A program made the translations under genes and the position numbers. A DNA stretch of 10,215 bases from an uncultured Holophagaceae bacterium (lineage in GTDB: Bacteria > Acidobacteriota > Holophagae > Holophagales > Holophagaceae), in contig CAIRAS010000445.1 of assembly GCA_903876615.1 (NCBI GenBank), positions 1-10,215 of the forward strand, in the 5' to 3' direction. The notes under the pieces were generated by a model that saw nothing but the letters and a program-made list of their open reading frames with translations, was not told the origin of the DNA and did no database searches. Shown one piece after another: positions 1 through 7,235 of this stretch (positions are counted from its first letter, which is position 1; each line of letters begins with the position of its first letter).

Positions 1-129
1 CAGCAGGCCCTCGGCCTTGACCTTGGTCTGGTGGTTCAGCTCGGTGTTGCGCTGGGTGCGGTGGTAGGTGGCGGCGCCGGCGATGAGGACTACCGGGACC
101 AGGATGTAGAGGAGGGTATTGGCGCGCAT
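1..129 (-). CDS. Periplasmic adaptor (membrane fusion protein) of an efflux pump, N-terminal fragment
   Basis: Only the first 43 codons are present; the gene continues past the left edge. The ATG at 129 is preceded by AAGGA with about 7 bases of spacing, a good ribosome binding site. The protein begins MRANTLLYILVPVVLIAGAA, one hydrophobic helix (about residues 5-20) followed by a basic, polar stretch (TYHRTQRN). That fits an uncleaved signal anchor or signal peptide with the remainder in the periplasm. No lipoyl or beta-barrel domain can be seen because the sequence stops too early. The adaptor call therefore rests on position: it lies 43 bases downstream of a TolC-type channel, itself downstream of a TetR regulator, the usual regulator-channel-adaptor-pump order. 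It could instead be another membrane-anchored protein. The existence of the gene is fairly sure; its function is inferred. Confidence 0.6.
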   Translation of the reverse strand, partial: MRANTLLYILVPVVLIAGAATYHRTQRNTELNHQTKVKAEGLL

Positions 130-172
130 ATCGTGTTCCTTATTCAGTGTCTTGGGACCGATGGTCAGGGGA

Positions 173-1468
173 TCAGAGAGGGGGCAGACCGAGGGCGCGG
201 CGCTGGTCGAAGCGGGCGGACCAGAGGCCCAGCTCGGCGCGGCGGCGCTGGCTCTCGGCCTGGCGCTCCGTGCGCTCCGCCTGCAGGAGATCGAGCGAGG
301 TGATGAGGCCCTGGTCGAAGGACTCCCGGCTCATGCGCAGGGCCTCCACCGTGGCATCGTGGGCGCGGCGGGCCGCCTCGTCCATGGCCGCGGCCTTCTC
401 CAGCTCGCGGTCGGCGGTGCTCTGCTCGATGGCGATGCTCCGCTCCCGATCGATGCGTACCTGCTTCACCTGCTCGAGCTGGGCCGCGTTCTGGGCCCGC
501 TTGCCGGAGCTGCGCAGCCCGTCGAAGACCGGGAACTTCATGGTGACGCTGACCCGCCAGGTGTCGTAGGGCTCCTTGAACAGGTTGTCGGTCTTGGCGG
601 CCTGGTAGCCGTAGGTGGCGTTGAGGTCGAACTTCGGCCGGAGGTCCGAGGTGATGATCTTCTCGTTGGCGCGGTACATCGCCTCCTGCTGCTTAAGCTG
701 GGCCAGCTCGCTGCGCTCGGCGCCGGCAGGCCGGGCGGCGGCCTCGGGCCGACCCAGCTCCACCAGGCTGAGAGGAGCCCTGGGATCCAGGCCCAGCTGG
801 CCATTCATCACCTCCAGGGCCCGCTGCAGGTTCGCGTCCGCCTGGAGCGACTCGGGGATCACCGCCAGGAGCTCGCTCTCGGCGCGGATGCGGTCCAGCT
901 CCGTGGCGGTCTGGGCCTCCAGCTTCGCCTTCACATCCGACACGAACTGCTCGGCGGTGCGGCGGCGGCTGGCGATGACCTCGCGCTCGGCTCGGGCCAC
1001 CAGCACGCCCAGGTAGGCCTTGGCCACTCCGTGCAGCACATCCAGCTCCGAGGTCGTGTAGGCCAGGGTCGCTTCGGTCTCGCCCATGCGGGCGATGTCC
1101 ACGGCGGTGCCCAGCTTGCCCCAGTAGAAGAGGGGCTGCGTCAGGCTGGCCTGGCTGGTGTAGACGCTGCGGGCGCCCACCAGGCTGGCCACCGGGAACC
1201 CGAACTGGGGCGCCAGGTCCGCGAAGCTGCTGTTGAGCATGGTGACGTCCCGGGTGCGGGTGAAGTCCCCGATGAGGGACAGCTGCGGCAGGGCGTCGGC
1301 GCGGGTGGTGGTGATCAGACCACGGCGCTCCTCCACCCGGGCCTTCGCGGCGCGGAGCAGCGGGTTCTCTTCCCGGGCGCGGCCGAGGGCAGCGGACAGG
1401 TCGAGGGAAACGGGTGGGGCGGCGGCCGGCGGCGGCGCCTGGAGGGCGGGGGGGGAGAGCAGGAGCAT
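173..1468 (-). CDS. TolC-family outer membrane efflux channel
   Basis: A 431-residue protein of the outer membrane efflux protein family, which forms trimeric channels across the outer membrane and periplasm and docks to an inner-membrane pump through an adaptor. Two family repeats are visible. The first is at about residues 22-220 (start LDLSAALGRAREENPLL) and the second at about 255-425. The second includes the strand segment LRPKFDLNATYGY (276-288), the strand VSVTMKFPVFDG (306-317) and the motif SFDQGLITSLDLLQAERT (383-400). Long Glu/Arg/Ala-rich helices fill the rest. The ATG at 1468 is one base after the TGA of the upstream regulator and has AGGA six bases before it, so translation is probably coupled. 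An upstream in-frame start at 1528 would overlap the regulator and adds no signal peptide. The N-terminus (MLLLSPPALQAPPP) is a poor signal peptide, odd for this family. Family certain, substrate unknown. Confidence 0.92.
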   Translation of the reverse strand: MLLLSPPALQAPPPAAAPPVSLDLSAALGRAREENPLLRAAKARVEERRGLITTTRADALPQLSLIGDFTRTRDVTMLNSSFADLAPQFGFPVASLVGARSVYTSQASLTQPLFYWGKLGTAVDIARMGETEATLAYTTSELDVLHGVAKAYLGVLVARAEREVIASRRRTAEQFVSDVKAKLEAQTATELDRIRAESELLAVIPESLQADANLQRALEVMNGQLGLDPRAPLSLVELGRPEAAARPAGAERSELAQLKQQEAMYRANEKIITSDLRPKFDLNATYGYQAAKTDNLFKEPYDTWRVSVTMKFPVFDGLRSSGKRAQNAAQLEQVKQVRIDRERSIAIEQSTADRELEKAAAMDEAARRAHDATVEALRMSRESFDQGLITSLDLLQAERTERQAESQRRRAELGLWSARFDQRRALGLPPL

Positions 1469-1469
1469 G

Positions 1470-2144
1470 TCAGTTCCTCGGCTGCGGAAAAGCCTCAGGG
1501 ACGCCGAGTCCCCGCAGGCTGAAACCAATGAAGTGCTGGATGAGCTTCTCCAGGTTCTCGGGGAAGGCCGGATTGCCGCGGAGCAGCCGGATGATCCCCA
1601 GGGAGTTCCGGAAGTGCAGGACCTGCCCCTGGATGCTGTTGCCCATGAGGAAGAGCGCTTCCTCGTCCAGGTCCGGACGCAGCAGCGCCAGGCAGGCCAT
1701 GAGGTAAGTCACGTAGGGCTCGATCTGTGCCATGAGCACCGGCGCCGATGCCTCGCTGGGGGATTGCATCTCCCGGGCCATGAGCACCATGGCGGCCTCA
1801 CCTACGGGATCCGAGGCATCGCAGGACATCAGCTCAGTGATGAAGGCCCGGAGGTAGGCCCGCAGCCCTTCCAGGGCCGCCTGCCTGGCCCCGGGGGCAT
1901 CCGCCGGGGGGGGGTGCTGCAGGCCGGTCAGGGGCGAGGTCTTGCGGGAGAACACGGCCTTGAGGGCTTCCAGGTAGAGGCCCTCCTTGCCGCAGAAGTG
2001 GTAGGCCACCAGGGCCGAGTTGGCCTGGGCGCCCTTGGCGATCTCACGAATGCCCGTGCCGTCGTAGCCTTTGGCGGCGAAGTGGAGGATGGCGGATTCG
2101 ATGAGCCGGGAGCGGGTGTCGTGGGGCAGCAAGGGGGCAACCAT
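1470..2144 (-). CDS. TetR-family transcriptional repressor, CecR-like
   Basis: A 224-residue one-component regulator. The N-terminal TetR DNA-binding domain is clear. Residues 10-60 carry LIESAILHFAAKGYDGTGIR, then IREIAKGAQANSALVAYHF as the helix-turn-helix and the typical KEGLYLEAL start of helix 4. Position 51 is Cys where Gly is usual. The C-terminal ligand domain contains LMAREMQSPSEASAPVL (121-137) and IQGQVLHFRNSLGIIRLL (171-188), a pattern I associate with the CecR/DUF1956 subgroup, which controls drug-export genes. I chose the ATG at 2144 because GAGG lies 5 bases before it; a start at 2180 would run through the putative operator. The TolC gene follows after one base, so the repressor heads its own target operon and probably autoregulates through the repeats at 2162-2215. 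The inducer is unknown. Confidence 0.9.
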   Translation of the reverse strand: MVAPLLPHDTRSRLIESAILHFAAKGYDGTGIREIAKGAQANSALVAYHFCGKEGLYLEALKAVFSRKTSPLTGLQHPPPADAPGARQAALEGLRAYLRAFITELMSCDASDPVGEAAMVLMAREMQSPSEASAPVLMAQIEPYVTYLMACLALLRPDLDEEALFLMGNSIQGQVLHFRNSLGIIRLLRGNPAFPENLEKLIQHFIGFSLRGLGVPEAFPQPRN

Positions 2145-2161
2145 GGGGACCTCAAGGGCAA

Positions 2162-2215
2162 TAATCAATCGAGTGATCAATACTGTTTTTTAAGGTTAAT
2201 CAATCGGTTGAATCA
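2162..2215. promoter_or_regulatory. Putative TetR operator region with two repeated palindromic boxes
   Basis: The decamer TAATCAATCG occurs twice in the same orientation, at 2162-2171 and 2197-2206, 35 bases apart. Each copy is the left part of an imperfect palindrome: ATCAATCGAGTGAT (2164-2177, 12 of 14 positions symmetric) and TCAATCGGTTGA (2200-2211, 10 of 12). The tract is AT-rich against a GC-rich background and lies between the repressor and the divergent membrane-protein gene. Dyad boxes next to a TetR gene are the expected arrangement for its binding sites. A possible minus-strand -35 (TTGACT, 2220 to 2215) abuts the second box, but I see no convincing -10 for it. Confidence 0.55.
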
Positions 2216-2237
2216 GTCAAGTCCCGAATTTCAGAAT
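2208..2237 (+). promoter_or_regulatory. Possible promoter for the small membrane protein gene
   Basis: TTGAAT (2208-2213) and CAGAAT (2232-2237) are separated by 18 bases; each matches 4 of 6 positions of the sigma-70 hexamers. The -35 overlaps the second putative operator box, so the repressor could also control this divergent gene. This is a weak match, seen by eye only. Confidence 0.25.
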
Positions 2238-2296
2238 CGGCTTCCGGCCCCAGGGATCCAGCATTCATGCGATCCTGGAACTTCTGGAGACCGCCC

Positions 2297-2641
2297 ATGA
2301 TCTTCCTGGTGTTCTACTTCGTCCTCTCCGCCGTCCTCCTCTTCCAGGGCACCCACATGGCCGGGGAAGTGAAGAACCCCCTCGGCACCCTGCCCGAGGA
2401 AGTTGCCCAGAATCCCGTGGCCGCCAGCCGCTGGGGCCTGCTGTTGATCCTCGTCGGCCTCTTCGGCGCGGGCCTGGGTCTGCTCAGCTTCCGGAACCCG
2501 GGCCTGGCCAAGGCCCTGCCGGGCTTCTTCGCCGTGGGTGTGGCCAGCCTGATCGGCTACGGGCTCTGGGTCATCTTCCTGGGCCGGAAGGCCGAGTTCA
2601 TCGGCAAGGCCGCCCCAGTGGACAACCACGGGCACCACTAG
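2297..2641 (+). CDS. Small three-helix membrane protein of unknown function
   Basis: A 114-residue hydrophobic protein that I cannot assign to a family. Three probable transmembrane helices are seen, at about residues 1-17, 46-64 and 75-95. A polar segment between the first two (MAGEVKNPLGTLPEEVAQNP) may form a loop, and the short tail ends in DNHGHH, a small His cluster that could bind metal but may mean nothing. I chose the ATG at 2297, which has GGAG seven bases upstream. An in-frame ATG at 2267, with AGGGA ten bases upstream, would add ten residues (MRSWNFWRPP) and is also possible. The gene diverges from the TetR repressor across the putative operators and ends just before a strong terminator, so it looks like a single-gene transcript. 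Gene likely real; function unknown. Confidence 0.72.
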   Translation: MIFLVFYFVLSAVLLFQGTHMAGEVKNPLGTLPEEVAQNPVAASRWGLLLILVGLFGAGLGLLSFRNPGLAKALPGFFAVGVASLIGYGLWVIFLGRKAEFIGKAAPVDNHGHH

Positions 2642-2667
2642 CCTCCCTGGCGGTTTCCTTGACACAA

Positions 2668-2693
2668 AAAAGGCGGCCCGAAGGCCGCCTTTT
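2668..2693. terminator. Bidirectional rho-independent terminator
   Basis: A perfect 11-pair hairpin with arms AAAAGGCGGCC and GGCCGCCTTTT and the tetraloop CGAA. The GC-rich core is flanked by A on one side and T on the other, so it gives a U-tract in both directions. It sits between the converging ends of the small membrane protein gene (stop at 2641) and the cold-shock gene (stop at 2713) and should end both transcripts. Confidence 0.93.
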
Positions 2694-2712
2694 CAATTGG
2701 ATGGCAGAGGCT

Positions 2713-2916
2713 CTAGAGCTTCTGGACGTTGGTGGCCTGGGGGCCCTTCTGGCCCTGGGCGACTTCGAAGCTGACGCGCTGGTTCTCGTCCAGCGTGCGG
2801 AAGCCGCCGCCCTGGATAGCGGTGTGGTGGACGAAGAGATCAGCGCCGCCCTCATCGGGGGTGATGAAACCAAAGCCCTTCTCGGCGTTGAACCACTTGA
2901 CAGTGCCTTGAGCCAT
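2713..2916 (-). CDS. CspA-family cold-shock / RNA chaperone protein
   Basis: A complete 67-residue cold-shock domain protein, the usual length for the bacterial CspA family of single-stranded nucleic acid binders that melt RNA secondary structure in the cytoplasm. It begins [18 protein letters not shown], with RNP1 as KGFGFI (13-18) and RNP2 as LFVHH (27-31). The conserved core continues to the terminal ATNVQKL. The ATG at 2916 has AGGA eight bases upstream (CAGGAATACCGTC). The frame is open to 3027, but the extra residues are not family-like and lack a good start. The gene probably has its own promoter within 2917-3075 and ends at the strong hairpin at 2668-2693. Family certain; whether it is cold-induced or constitutive cannot be told from sequence. 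Confidence 0.95.
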   Translation of the reverse strand: MAQGTVKWFNAEKGFGFITPDEGGADLFVHHTAIQGGGFRTLDENQRVSFEVAQGQKGPQATNVQKL

Positions 2917-3075
2917 GACGGTATTCCTGCAGATAGTCTGGTGATGATGATGCGATGACTTTCCCCAGACAAGGCCGTCAAAGCGTATATGTGAGGTCCG
3001 CCCTTGGCGGGTCACGGCAATCAGCATGACAGAATCGGCTTCGTCTATCTCTTTTTTTAGGGAAGTTCAGAATTT
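2917..3075 (-). other. Non-coding leader and promoter region of the cold-shock gene
   Basis: The 159 bases between the cold-shock start and the next minus-strand stop hold no convincing gene. Read on the minus strand, the region has an AT-rich entry near 3050-3075, a short perfect inverted repeat CCGCC-AAG-GGCGG (2999-3011), a TTGACG that resembles a -35 but lacks a good -10, and a small run of ATC triplets just upstream of the ribosome binding site. Long structured leaders are typical of cold-shock genes, but I cannot place the transcription start. No hairpin with a U-tract is seen here for the gene upstream. Confidence 0.4.
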
Positions 3076-3882
3076 TTAAAACCGCACCACTGCACCGAGT
3101 CCGACGCCCTTGCACTCCAGCACGAACTCCAGGTCATCCTTCACGGATCCCTTGGGCACATCGAACTTGCCGCCCTCGTAGAAGGCCCGGAGGCCGAACC
3201 ACTTGACGGGGAACACCCGGACATCCGCTCCGAGCAGCGTGTACTTGGCCTGCTTGTAGGCCAGGTAGTGCACGTAGGCCTTGGCTTCCACGGCGCCGTT
3301 GTAACCGCGGGCGCCGCCGGACAGGCCGATCTGCGGGATGGGTGCCGTCACGCGGGTGCTGGCCGTGGTCGGGGTCTGGGGCGCCGGCAGCGGCAAGGTG
3401 CCCGCCGCATCCATGTCGAGGGTCCAGGACTTGACCCCCAGGTCCAGGCCCAGCCAACCAGCCGGGTCGCTGACGAACTTGATGGTCCAGGTGCCATCCA
3501 CGGCGGCGAGCTTGACGTGGGACTGGACCCGGCTGCCGAGGGAATAGGTCGTCCCGTTGATGGTCACGAGCCGGTTCACCACACGGTCACCCTTGTACTC
3601 GGTGGTGCCGCTGGAGACCTGGAAGGCAAAGCGGGGCCCCTGGTAGTCCAGAAAGAAACCGGGCGTAGCCTTGTCCTTACCCAAGCCAAGATCCGCGTCC
3701 AGGTCCACCAGGATGGGCTGGCCATCCTGCTTGCCCTGGAAGTGGCCCGTCAGGGTGGGTCCGAAGGTCTGGGCCCCCAGGGTCCAGGTGCGCTCCGGTC
3801 CCGCGGGGGCCGAGTAGGGTGCCCCCAGCTGGGCGAAGGCCGCGCTGGCGGTGAGGAAGAGGGCGATCGGCAGAGTTCTCAT
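3076..3882 (-). CDS. Exported beta-rich protein, probable outer membrane barrel, function unknown
   Basis: A 268-residue protein with a classic cleavable signal peptide: MRTLPIALFLTASAAFA then Gln18, with an Ala-x-Ala type cleavage site. The mature part is rich in alternating polar/apolar and aromatic segments, for example TPGFFLDYQGPRFAFQVSS, AKAYVHYLAYKQAKYTLL and VKWFGLRAFYEGGKFDV. It ends in the strand GVGLGAVVRF with a terminal Phe, the usual C-terminal signal of outer-membrane barrels. I recognise no named family. A Pro/Thr-rich segment (LPLPAPQTPTTASTRVTAPI) in the middle may be a long loop. The ATG at 3882 has GGAGG four bases upstream, inside a small inverted repeat. It lies 59 bases downstream of the fused dehydrogenase on the same strand, but nothing in its sequence links it to that enzyme. 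Export is well supported; the barrel is an inference. Confidence 0.82.
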   Translation of the reverse strand: MRTLPIALFLTASAAFAQLGAPYSAPAGPERTWTLGAQTFGPTLTGHFQGKQDGQPILVDLDADLGLGKDKATPGFFLDYQGPRFAFQVSSGTTEYKGDRVVNRLVTINGTTYSLGSRVQSHVKLAAVDGTWTIKFVSDPAGWLGLDLGVKSWTLDMDAAGTLPLPAPQTPTTASTRVTAPIPQIGLSGGARGYNGAVEAKAYVHYLAYKQAKYTLLGADVRVFPVKWFGLRAFYEGGKFDVPKGSVKDDLEFVLECKGVGLGAVVRF

Positions 3883-3941
3883 GACACCTCCGGGTGTTGA
3901 TACGGAGGATATCGGCCCGGAAGAACTATCCAGTAAATTTT

Positions 3942-6068
3942 CTAGACAATCGCCAGCCGGCGGTAGGCCTCCAGAAAGTCCTTGGGCTGGGGCAGGATCT
4001 CGTCTTCCAGGGCGGGGTTGTAGGCCACCCAGGTGTCCTTGGCCGCCAGTCGCCGCACGGGGGCATCCAGGTGGAAGAACAGCTCGTCGGCGATGCGGGC
4101 GGCCAGCTCGGCACCGTAGCCCCAGGCCAGGGTGTCCTCGTGGGCCACCAGCACCCGGTGCGTCTTCTTCACGGTACGTTCGATGGCCTCCCAGTCATAG
4201 GGATTGAGGGAGCGGAGGTCGATGATCTCCACGGAGAGGCCTTCCTTCTCGGCCTCGCGGGCAGCCTGCACGGCCCGGTGGACCGTGTTCCCGAAGGTGA
4301 TCACGGACAGGTCCGAGCCTTCACGCACGGTGCGGGCCTTGCCGAAGGGAATCATGAAGTCCGGCCCGGGATCGTTGCCCTTGTTGTGAGTCTGCCGGTA
4401 GAGGTGCTTGGGTTCGAGGAACAGCACCGGGTCCTGGCAGCGGATCGCGGTCCGCAGCAGACCGGCCGCATCCAGCGCGGAGCTGGGGCAGATCACCCGC
4501 AGGCCCGGGATGTGGGTGAAGATGCTCTCTCCGCACTGGCTGTGGTAGGTGCCCCCACCCATGAGGTAGCCGGCGATGGGCACGCGGACCACCATGGGCG
4601 AGGCGAAAGCGCCGTTGGAGCGCCACCGGATGTTGGCCAGCTCGTCGCGCAGCTGCTGCATGGCGGGCCAGATGTAGTCGAAGAACTGGATCTCCACCAC
4701 GGGCTTGAAGCCGCGCACGGCGAGCCCAATGGCCCGGCCCACGATGGTGGCCTCGGCCAAGGGCGTGTTGAAGACGCGGTCCGGACCGAACCGCTTCTGT
4801 AGACCGTGGGTCGCCTTGAAGACCCCGCCCTTGCCCTTGAGCTCCTCGGCATTGTCGTCATGGCTGACATCGGCCACGTCTTCGCCGAACACCAGGATTC
4901 GCCGGTCCCGCGCCATCTCGTGCTTGAGGGTGGCGTTGATGAGATCGATCATGGTCTTGGCACCCGTGGCCTGGTCTCCGGCGGCGGTCTCCGTGTCAAA
5001 AGTCGGGGCCGTGGGGTCCACCGCCTCGCTGTAGAGGTGTCGGTAGTAGCTGCCGGACGCGGGGCCCGGCGCGATCTCGGCGCCCTCCCAGGCGGTGTTG
5101 ATCTCGGCCTGGACCTCCTCCTTGAGGGCGCTCAGCTCCGCCTCGGTGAGGTCCCCCCAGGCCACCAGCTGTTGCGCGTAGTTGGTCACCGGATCCCGGA
5201 GCGCCTCGGCCTCCCGCAGCGTCTTGGACTTGTAGGCCTGCTCATCATCTGAGAGCGAATGGCTGTAGGGCCGAATCGTCCTGGCCCGCACCAGGGCCGG
5301 ACCGCGGCGGGCGCGGGCGTAGTCCGCAGCGGCCTGCAGCGCCGCGTGGCTGGCCAAGGGATCGCAGCCGTCGACCTCATCCAGGATGAGCAGGCCATGG
5401 GCCGCATAGCCCTGCAGCAGGGCGGCCACATTGCCGCCGGAATACTGCACCTCGGTGGGGGTGCTGATGGCAAAGCCGTTGTCCTCCACCAGGAACACCA
5501 CCGGCGCCTTCAGGTTCACAGCGTTGCTGACGGCCTCCCAGAACTCGCCCTGGCTGCAGGTACCGTCCCCGGTGCAGGTCAGCACCACTTCGTCCGCGTG
5601 GATGCCGAGGCGGTCGAGCAGGCCGAGCCGCTCGGCCCGGAGCACCGCCTCCGCCGCGCCCACGGCCTGGAGCAGCTGGCTGCCGGTGGGGCTCGAGGTG
5701 GTGAAGATGTTCAGGTCCTTGTGCCCCCAGTGGCTGGGCATCTGGCGGCCGCCACTGGCGGGGTCCGCGCCCGCGCCGACCGAACCCAGGAACATCTCCC
5801 GGGCGGTGTAGCCCAGGCCGTAGGCCAGGGCACGGTCGCGGTAGTAGAAGAAGAACCAGTCGTGACCCGGGCGGAAGACCATGGCCGCCGCGGCCTGCAC
5901 GGCCTCGTGGCCCACGCCGTTGATCTGGAAGAAGACCTTGTTCTGGCGCTTCCCGAGGATCTCCTTGTCGTCGATCCGCCGGGCGGCGTAGATGGTCCGA
6001 TACAGCCGGATGCGGTCCTCTCGGGAGAGCGCCGTGACGGGCGCGGACGACTCAGGACTTGGGGCCAA
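3942..6068 (-). CDS. Branched-chain 2-oxoacid dehydrogenase E1, fused alpha and beta subunits
   Basis: A 708-residue thiamine-diphosphate enzyme joining E1 alpha and E1 beta in one chain. E1 decarboxylates 2-oxoacids from Val, Leu and Ile and passes the acyl group to lipoylated E2. The alpha half (about 15-320) has the ThDP/Mg motif [13 protein letters not shown] (from 167) with the closing Asn at 197, GRQMPSHWG, and the loop [12 protein letters not shown]. The SDDxxAY pattern favours the branched-chain enzyme over pyruvate dehydrogenase. The beta half (about 371-708) has VFGEDV, the ThDP-activating Glu in PLAEATIVG (Glu439), GGGTYHSQ (His509) and LEPKHLYR. No ATG exists before the conserved part. 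I chose the TTG at 6068, which has AAGGA seven bases upstream; a TTG at 6083 would add five residues but lacks a good binding site. E2, E3 and lipoylation genes are absent nearby. An acetoin or other 2-oxoacid substrate is not excluded. Confidence 0.95.
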   Translation of the reverse strand: MAPSPESSAPVTALSREDRIRLYRTIYAARRIDDKEILGKRQNKVFFQINGVGHEAVQAAAAMVFRPGHDWFFFYYRDRALAYGLGYTAREMFLGSVGAGADPASGGRQMPSHWGHKDLNIFTTSSPTGSQLLQAVGAAEAVLRAERLGLLDRLGIHADEVVLTCTGDGTCSQGEFWEAVSNAVNLKAPVVFLVEDNGFAISTPTEVQYSGGNVAALLQGYAAHGLLILDEVDGCDPLASHAALQAAADYARARRGPALVRARTIRPYSHSLSDDEQAYKSKTLREAEALRDPVTNYAQQLVAWGDLTEAELSALKEEVQAEINTAWEGAEIAPGPASGSYYRHLYSEAVDPTAPTFDTETAAGDQATGAKTMIDLINATLKHEMARDRRILVFGEDVADVSHDDNAEELKGKGGVFKATHGLQKRFGPDRVFNTPLAEATIVGRAIGLAVRGFKPVVEIQFFDYIWPAMQQLRDELANIRWRSNGAFASPMVVRVPIAGYLMGGGTYHSQCGESIFTHIPGLRVICPSSALDAAGLLRTAIRCQDPVLFLEPKHLYRQTHNKGNDPGPDFMIPFGKARTVREGSDLSVITFGNTVHRAVQAAREAEKEGLSVEIIDLRSLNPYDWEAIERTVKKTHRVLVAHEDTLAWGYGAELAARIADELFFHLDAPVRRLAAKDTWVAYNPALEDEILPQPKDFLEAYRRLAIV

Positions 6069-6282
6069 GGGGCGTTCCTTCAAGGGGGCTCAGGTTCGGG
6101 AGGAAGCCCAAATCTAGCATGCCCCTGGGGACCTTTGGTTCGACCCGTCTATTCCGCCTTCAGCCCAGACCTCTCGGAGGAAATGCGGGGCACAGCACAG
6201 ACCAGCGCAGATCAAAACCGATGCCTGGGTCAATAACGCCCGCCGGGGCTTGAGGGTAGAATGGACCCTTTGCGAGCCACCC
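6069..6282. other. Divergent intergenic region between the fused E1 gene and bioB
   Basis: About 214 non-coding bases hold the upstream signals of two divergent genes. The only promoter-like element I see is TAGAAT (6257-6262) near the bioB start, without a matching -35 at normal spacing. There is a short CCCCTGGGG palindrome (6122-6130) and a GGAGG (6176-6180) only two bases before an ATG that opens a 17-codon frame, which is too close for normal initiation. No BirA-type operator palindrome was recognised. Confidence 0.35.
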
Positions 6283-7233
6283 ATGCCCCAGTCCCCAGCT
6301 GCCATCCGCGCCATCCACGACCTGCCCGTGCCCGAGCTGCTCTTCCGGGCGGCCACGGCCCACCGGCAGCACTGGAACGCGGAGGAGATCCAGTTCTGCA
6401 CGCTGGATTCCATCAAGACGGGCGCCTGCCCCGAGGACTGCGCCTACTGCCCCCAGAGTGCCCGCTACCAGACGGCCCTGAAGGTCGAGCCCCTCAAGGA
6501 TGTCGCCAAGGTGCTGGCCGGCGCCGCCGAGGCCAAGGCCGCCGGCTCCACCCGCTACTGCATGGGCGCGGCCTGGCGCGAGGTGAAGGACGACGCCAAC
6601 TTCGACGCGGTGCTGGAGATGGTGCAGGGCGTCTCGGGCCTGGGCATGGAGGTCTGCGTGACCCTCGGCATGGTCAACGAAGGCCAGGCCCGGCGCCTCA
6701 AGGAAGCCGGCTGCCAGGTCTACAACCACAACATCGACAGCAGCCGCGACTTCTACGAGACCATCATCTCCACCCGCAAGTTCGATGAGCGCCTCGAGAC
6801 CATCGCCGCCGTGCGCGCCGCGGGCCTGGAGGTCTGCTCCGGGGGCATCGTGGGCATGGGCGAGACCATCGACCAGCGCATTCACTTCCTGCAGGAGCTC
6901 ACCGAGCTGGAGCCCGCCCCCGAGAGCATCCCCATCAACCAGTTCGTGGCCGTGGACGGCACGCCCTTGGCGGACGTGGACCCCCTGCCGCCCCTCGAAT
7001 TGGTGCGCATGATCGCCACGGCCCGGATCCTATTCCCCAAGAGCCGCATCCGCCTCAGCGCCGGGCGCGCCCAGATGAGCGACGAGCTGCAGGCCCTCTG
7101 CTTCTTCGCAGGGGCCAACAGCATCTTCACCGGCGAGAAGCTGCTCACCACCCCCGGCCCCGGCCTGGACCACGACCAGTGGCTGCTCCAGTCCCTGGGG
7201 ATGCGGGTGGAAGGCGCCGCGGTCAGGGCCTGA
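6283..7233 (+). CDS. bioB: Biotin synthase (radical SAM)
   Basis: A 316-residue biotin synthase, which inserts sulfur into dethiobiotin in the last step of biotin synthesis, using S-adenosylmethionine, a [4Fe-4S] cluster and a sacrificial [2Fe-2S] cluster. The radical-SAM motif is CPEDCAYC (Cys49, Cys53, Cys56). The [2Fe-2S] ligands are all present: Cys93 (RYCMGAAWR), Cys125 (EVCVTLGM), Cys185 (EVCSGGIVGMGE) and Arg257 (RIRLSAGR). The substrate-binding motif YNHNIDSS (147-154) and the C-terminal ANSIFTGEKLLTTPGP are typical. Length is normal. I chose the ATG at 6283 although its ribosome binding site is weak (GAG six bases upstream); an in-frame TTG at 6250 is less likely. No other biotin genes are nearby. 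A hemerythrin gene starts 2 bases after the stop. Confidence 0.97.
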   Translation: MPQSPAAIRAIHDLPVPELLFRAATAHRQHWNAEEIQFCTLDSIKTGACPEDCAYCPQSARYQTALKVEPLKDVAKVLAGAAEAKAAGSTRYCMGAAWREVKDDANFDAVLEMVQGVSGLGMEVCVTLGMVNEGQARRLKEAGCQVYNHNIDSSRDFYETIISTRKFDERLETIAAVRAAGLEVCSGGIVGMGETIDQRIHFLQELTELEPAPESIPINQFVAVDGTPLADVDPLPPLELVRMIATARILFPKSRIRLSAGRAQMSDELQALCFFAGANSIFTGEKLLTTPGPGLDHDQWLLQSLGMRVEGAAVRA

Positions 7234-7235
7234 GC

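Noticed and set aside
119..1522. A 467-codon open frame on the plus strand across the TolC gene.
   Set aside because: It is antisense to a conserved TolC-family protein and gives a repetitive Gly/Leu/Ala/His-rich product with no recognisable domain; a GC-bias shadow.
2917..3027. N-terminal extension of the cold-shock protein (104 residues instead of 67).
   Set aside because: The canonical MAQGTVKWF start has a good ribosome binding site and normal family length. The extension is not family-like and corresponds to the mRNA leader.
3907..3931. Possible terminator (GGATA/TATCC arms) between the fused E1 gene and the exported protein gene.
   Set aside because: Only five pairs with a 15-base loop and no U-tract after it on the minus strand; not credible as a terminator.
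6131..6160. GGTTCGACCC resembling a tRNA T-loop.
   Set aside because: The bases on either side cannot form the T-stem, and no acceptor, D or anticodon arm can be placed around it.
3894..6236. Several long plus-strand open frames across the fused E1 gene (for example 3894-4802 and 5259-6236).
   Set aside because: They oppose well-conserved thiamine-enzyme motifs, have the composition of antisense shadows, and have no family-like segments.
6183..6236. A 17-codon frame after a strong GGAGG, a possible leader peptide before bioB.
   Set aside because: Only two bases separate GGAGG from the ATG, too close for normal initiation. The peptide has no run of regulatory codons and no attenuator hairpin follows.
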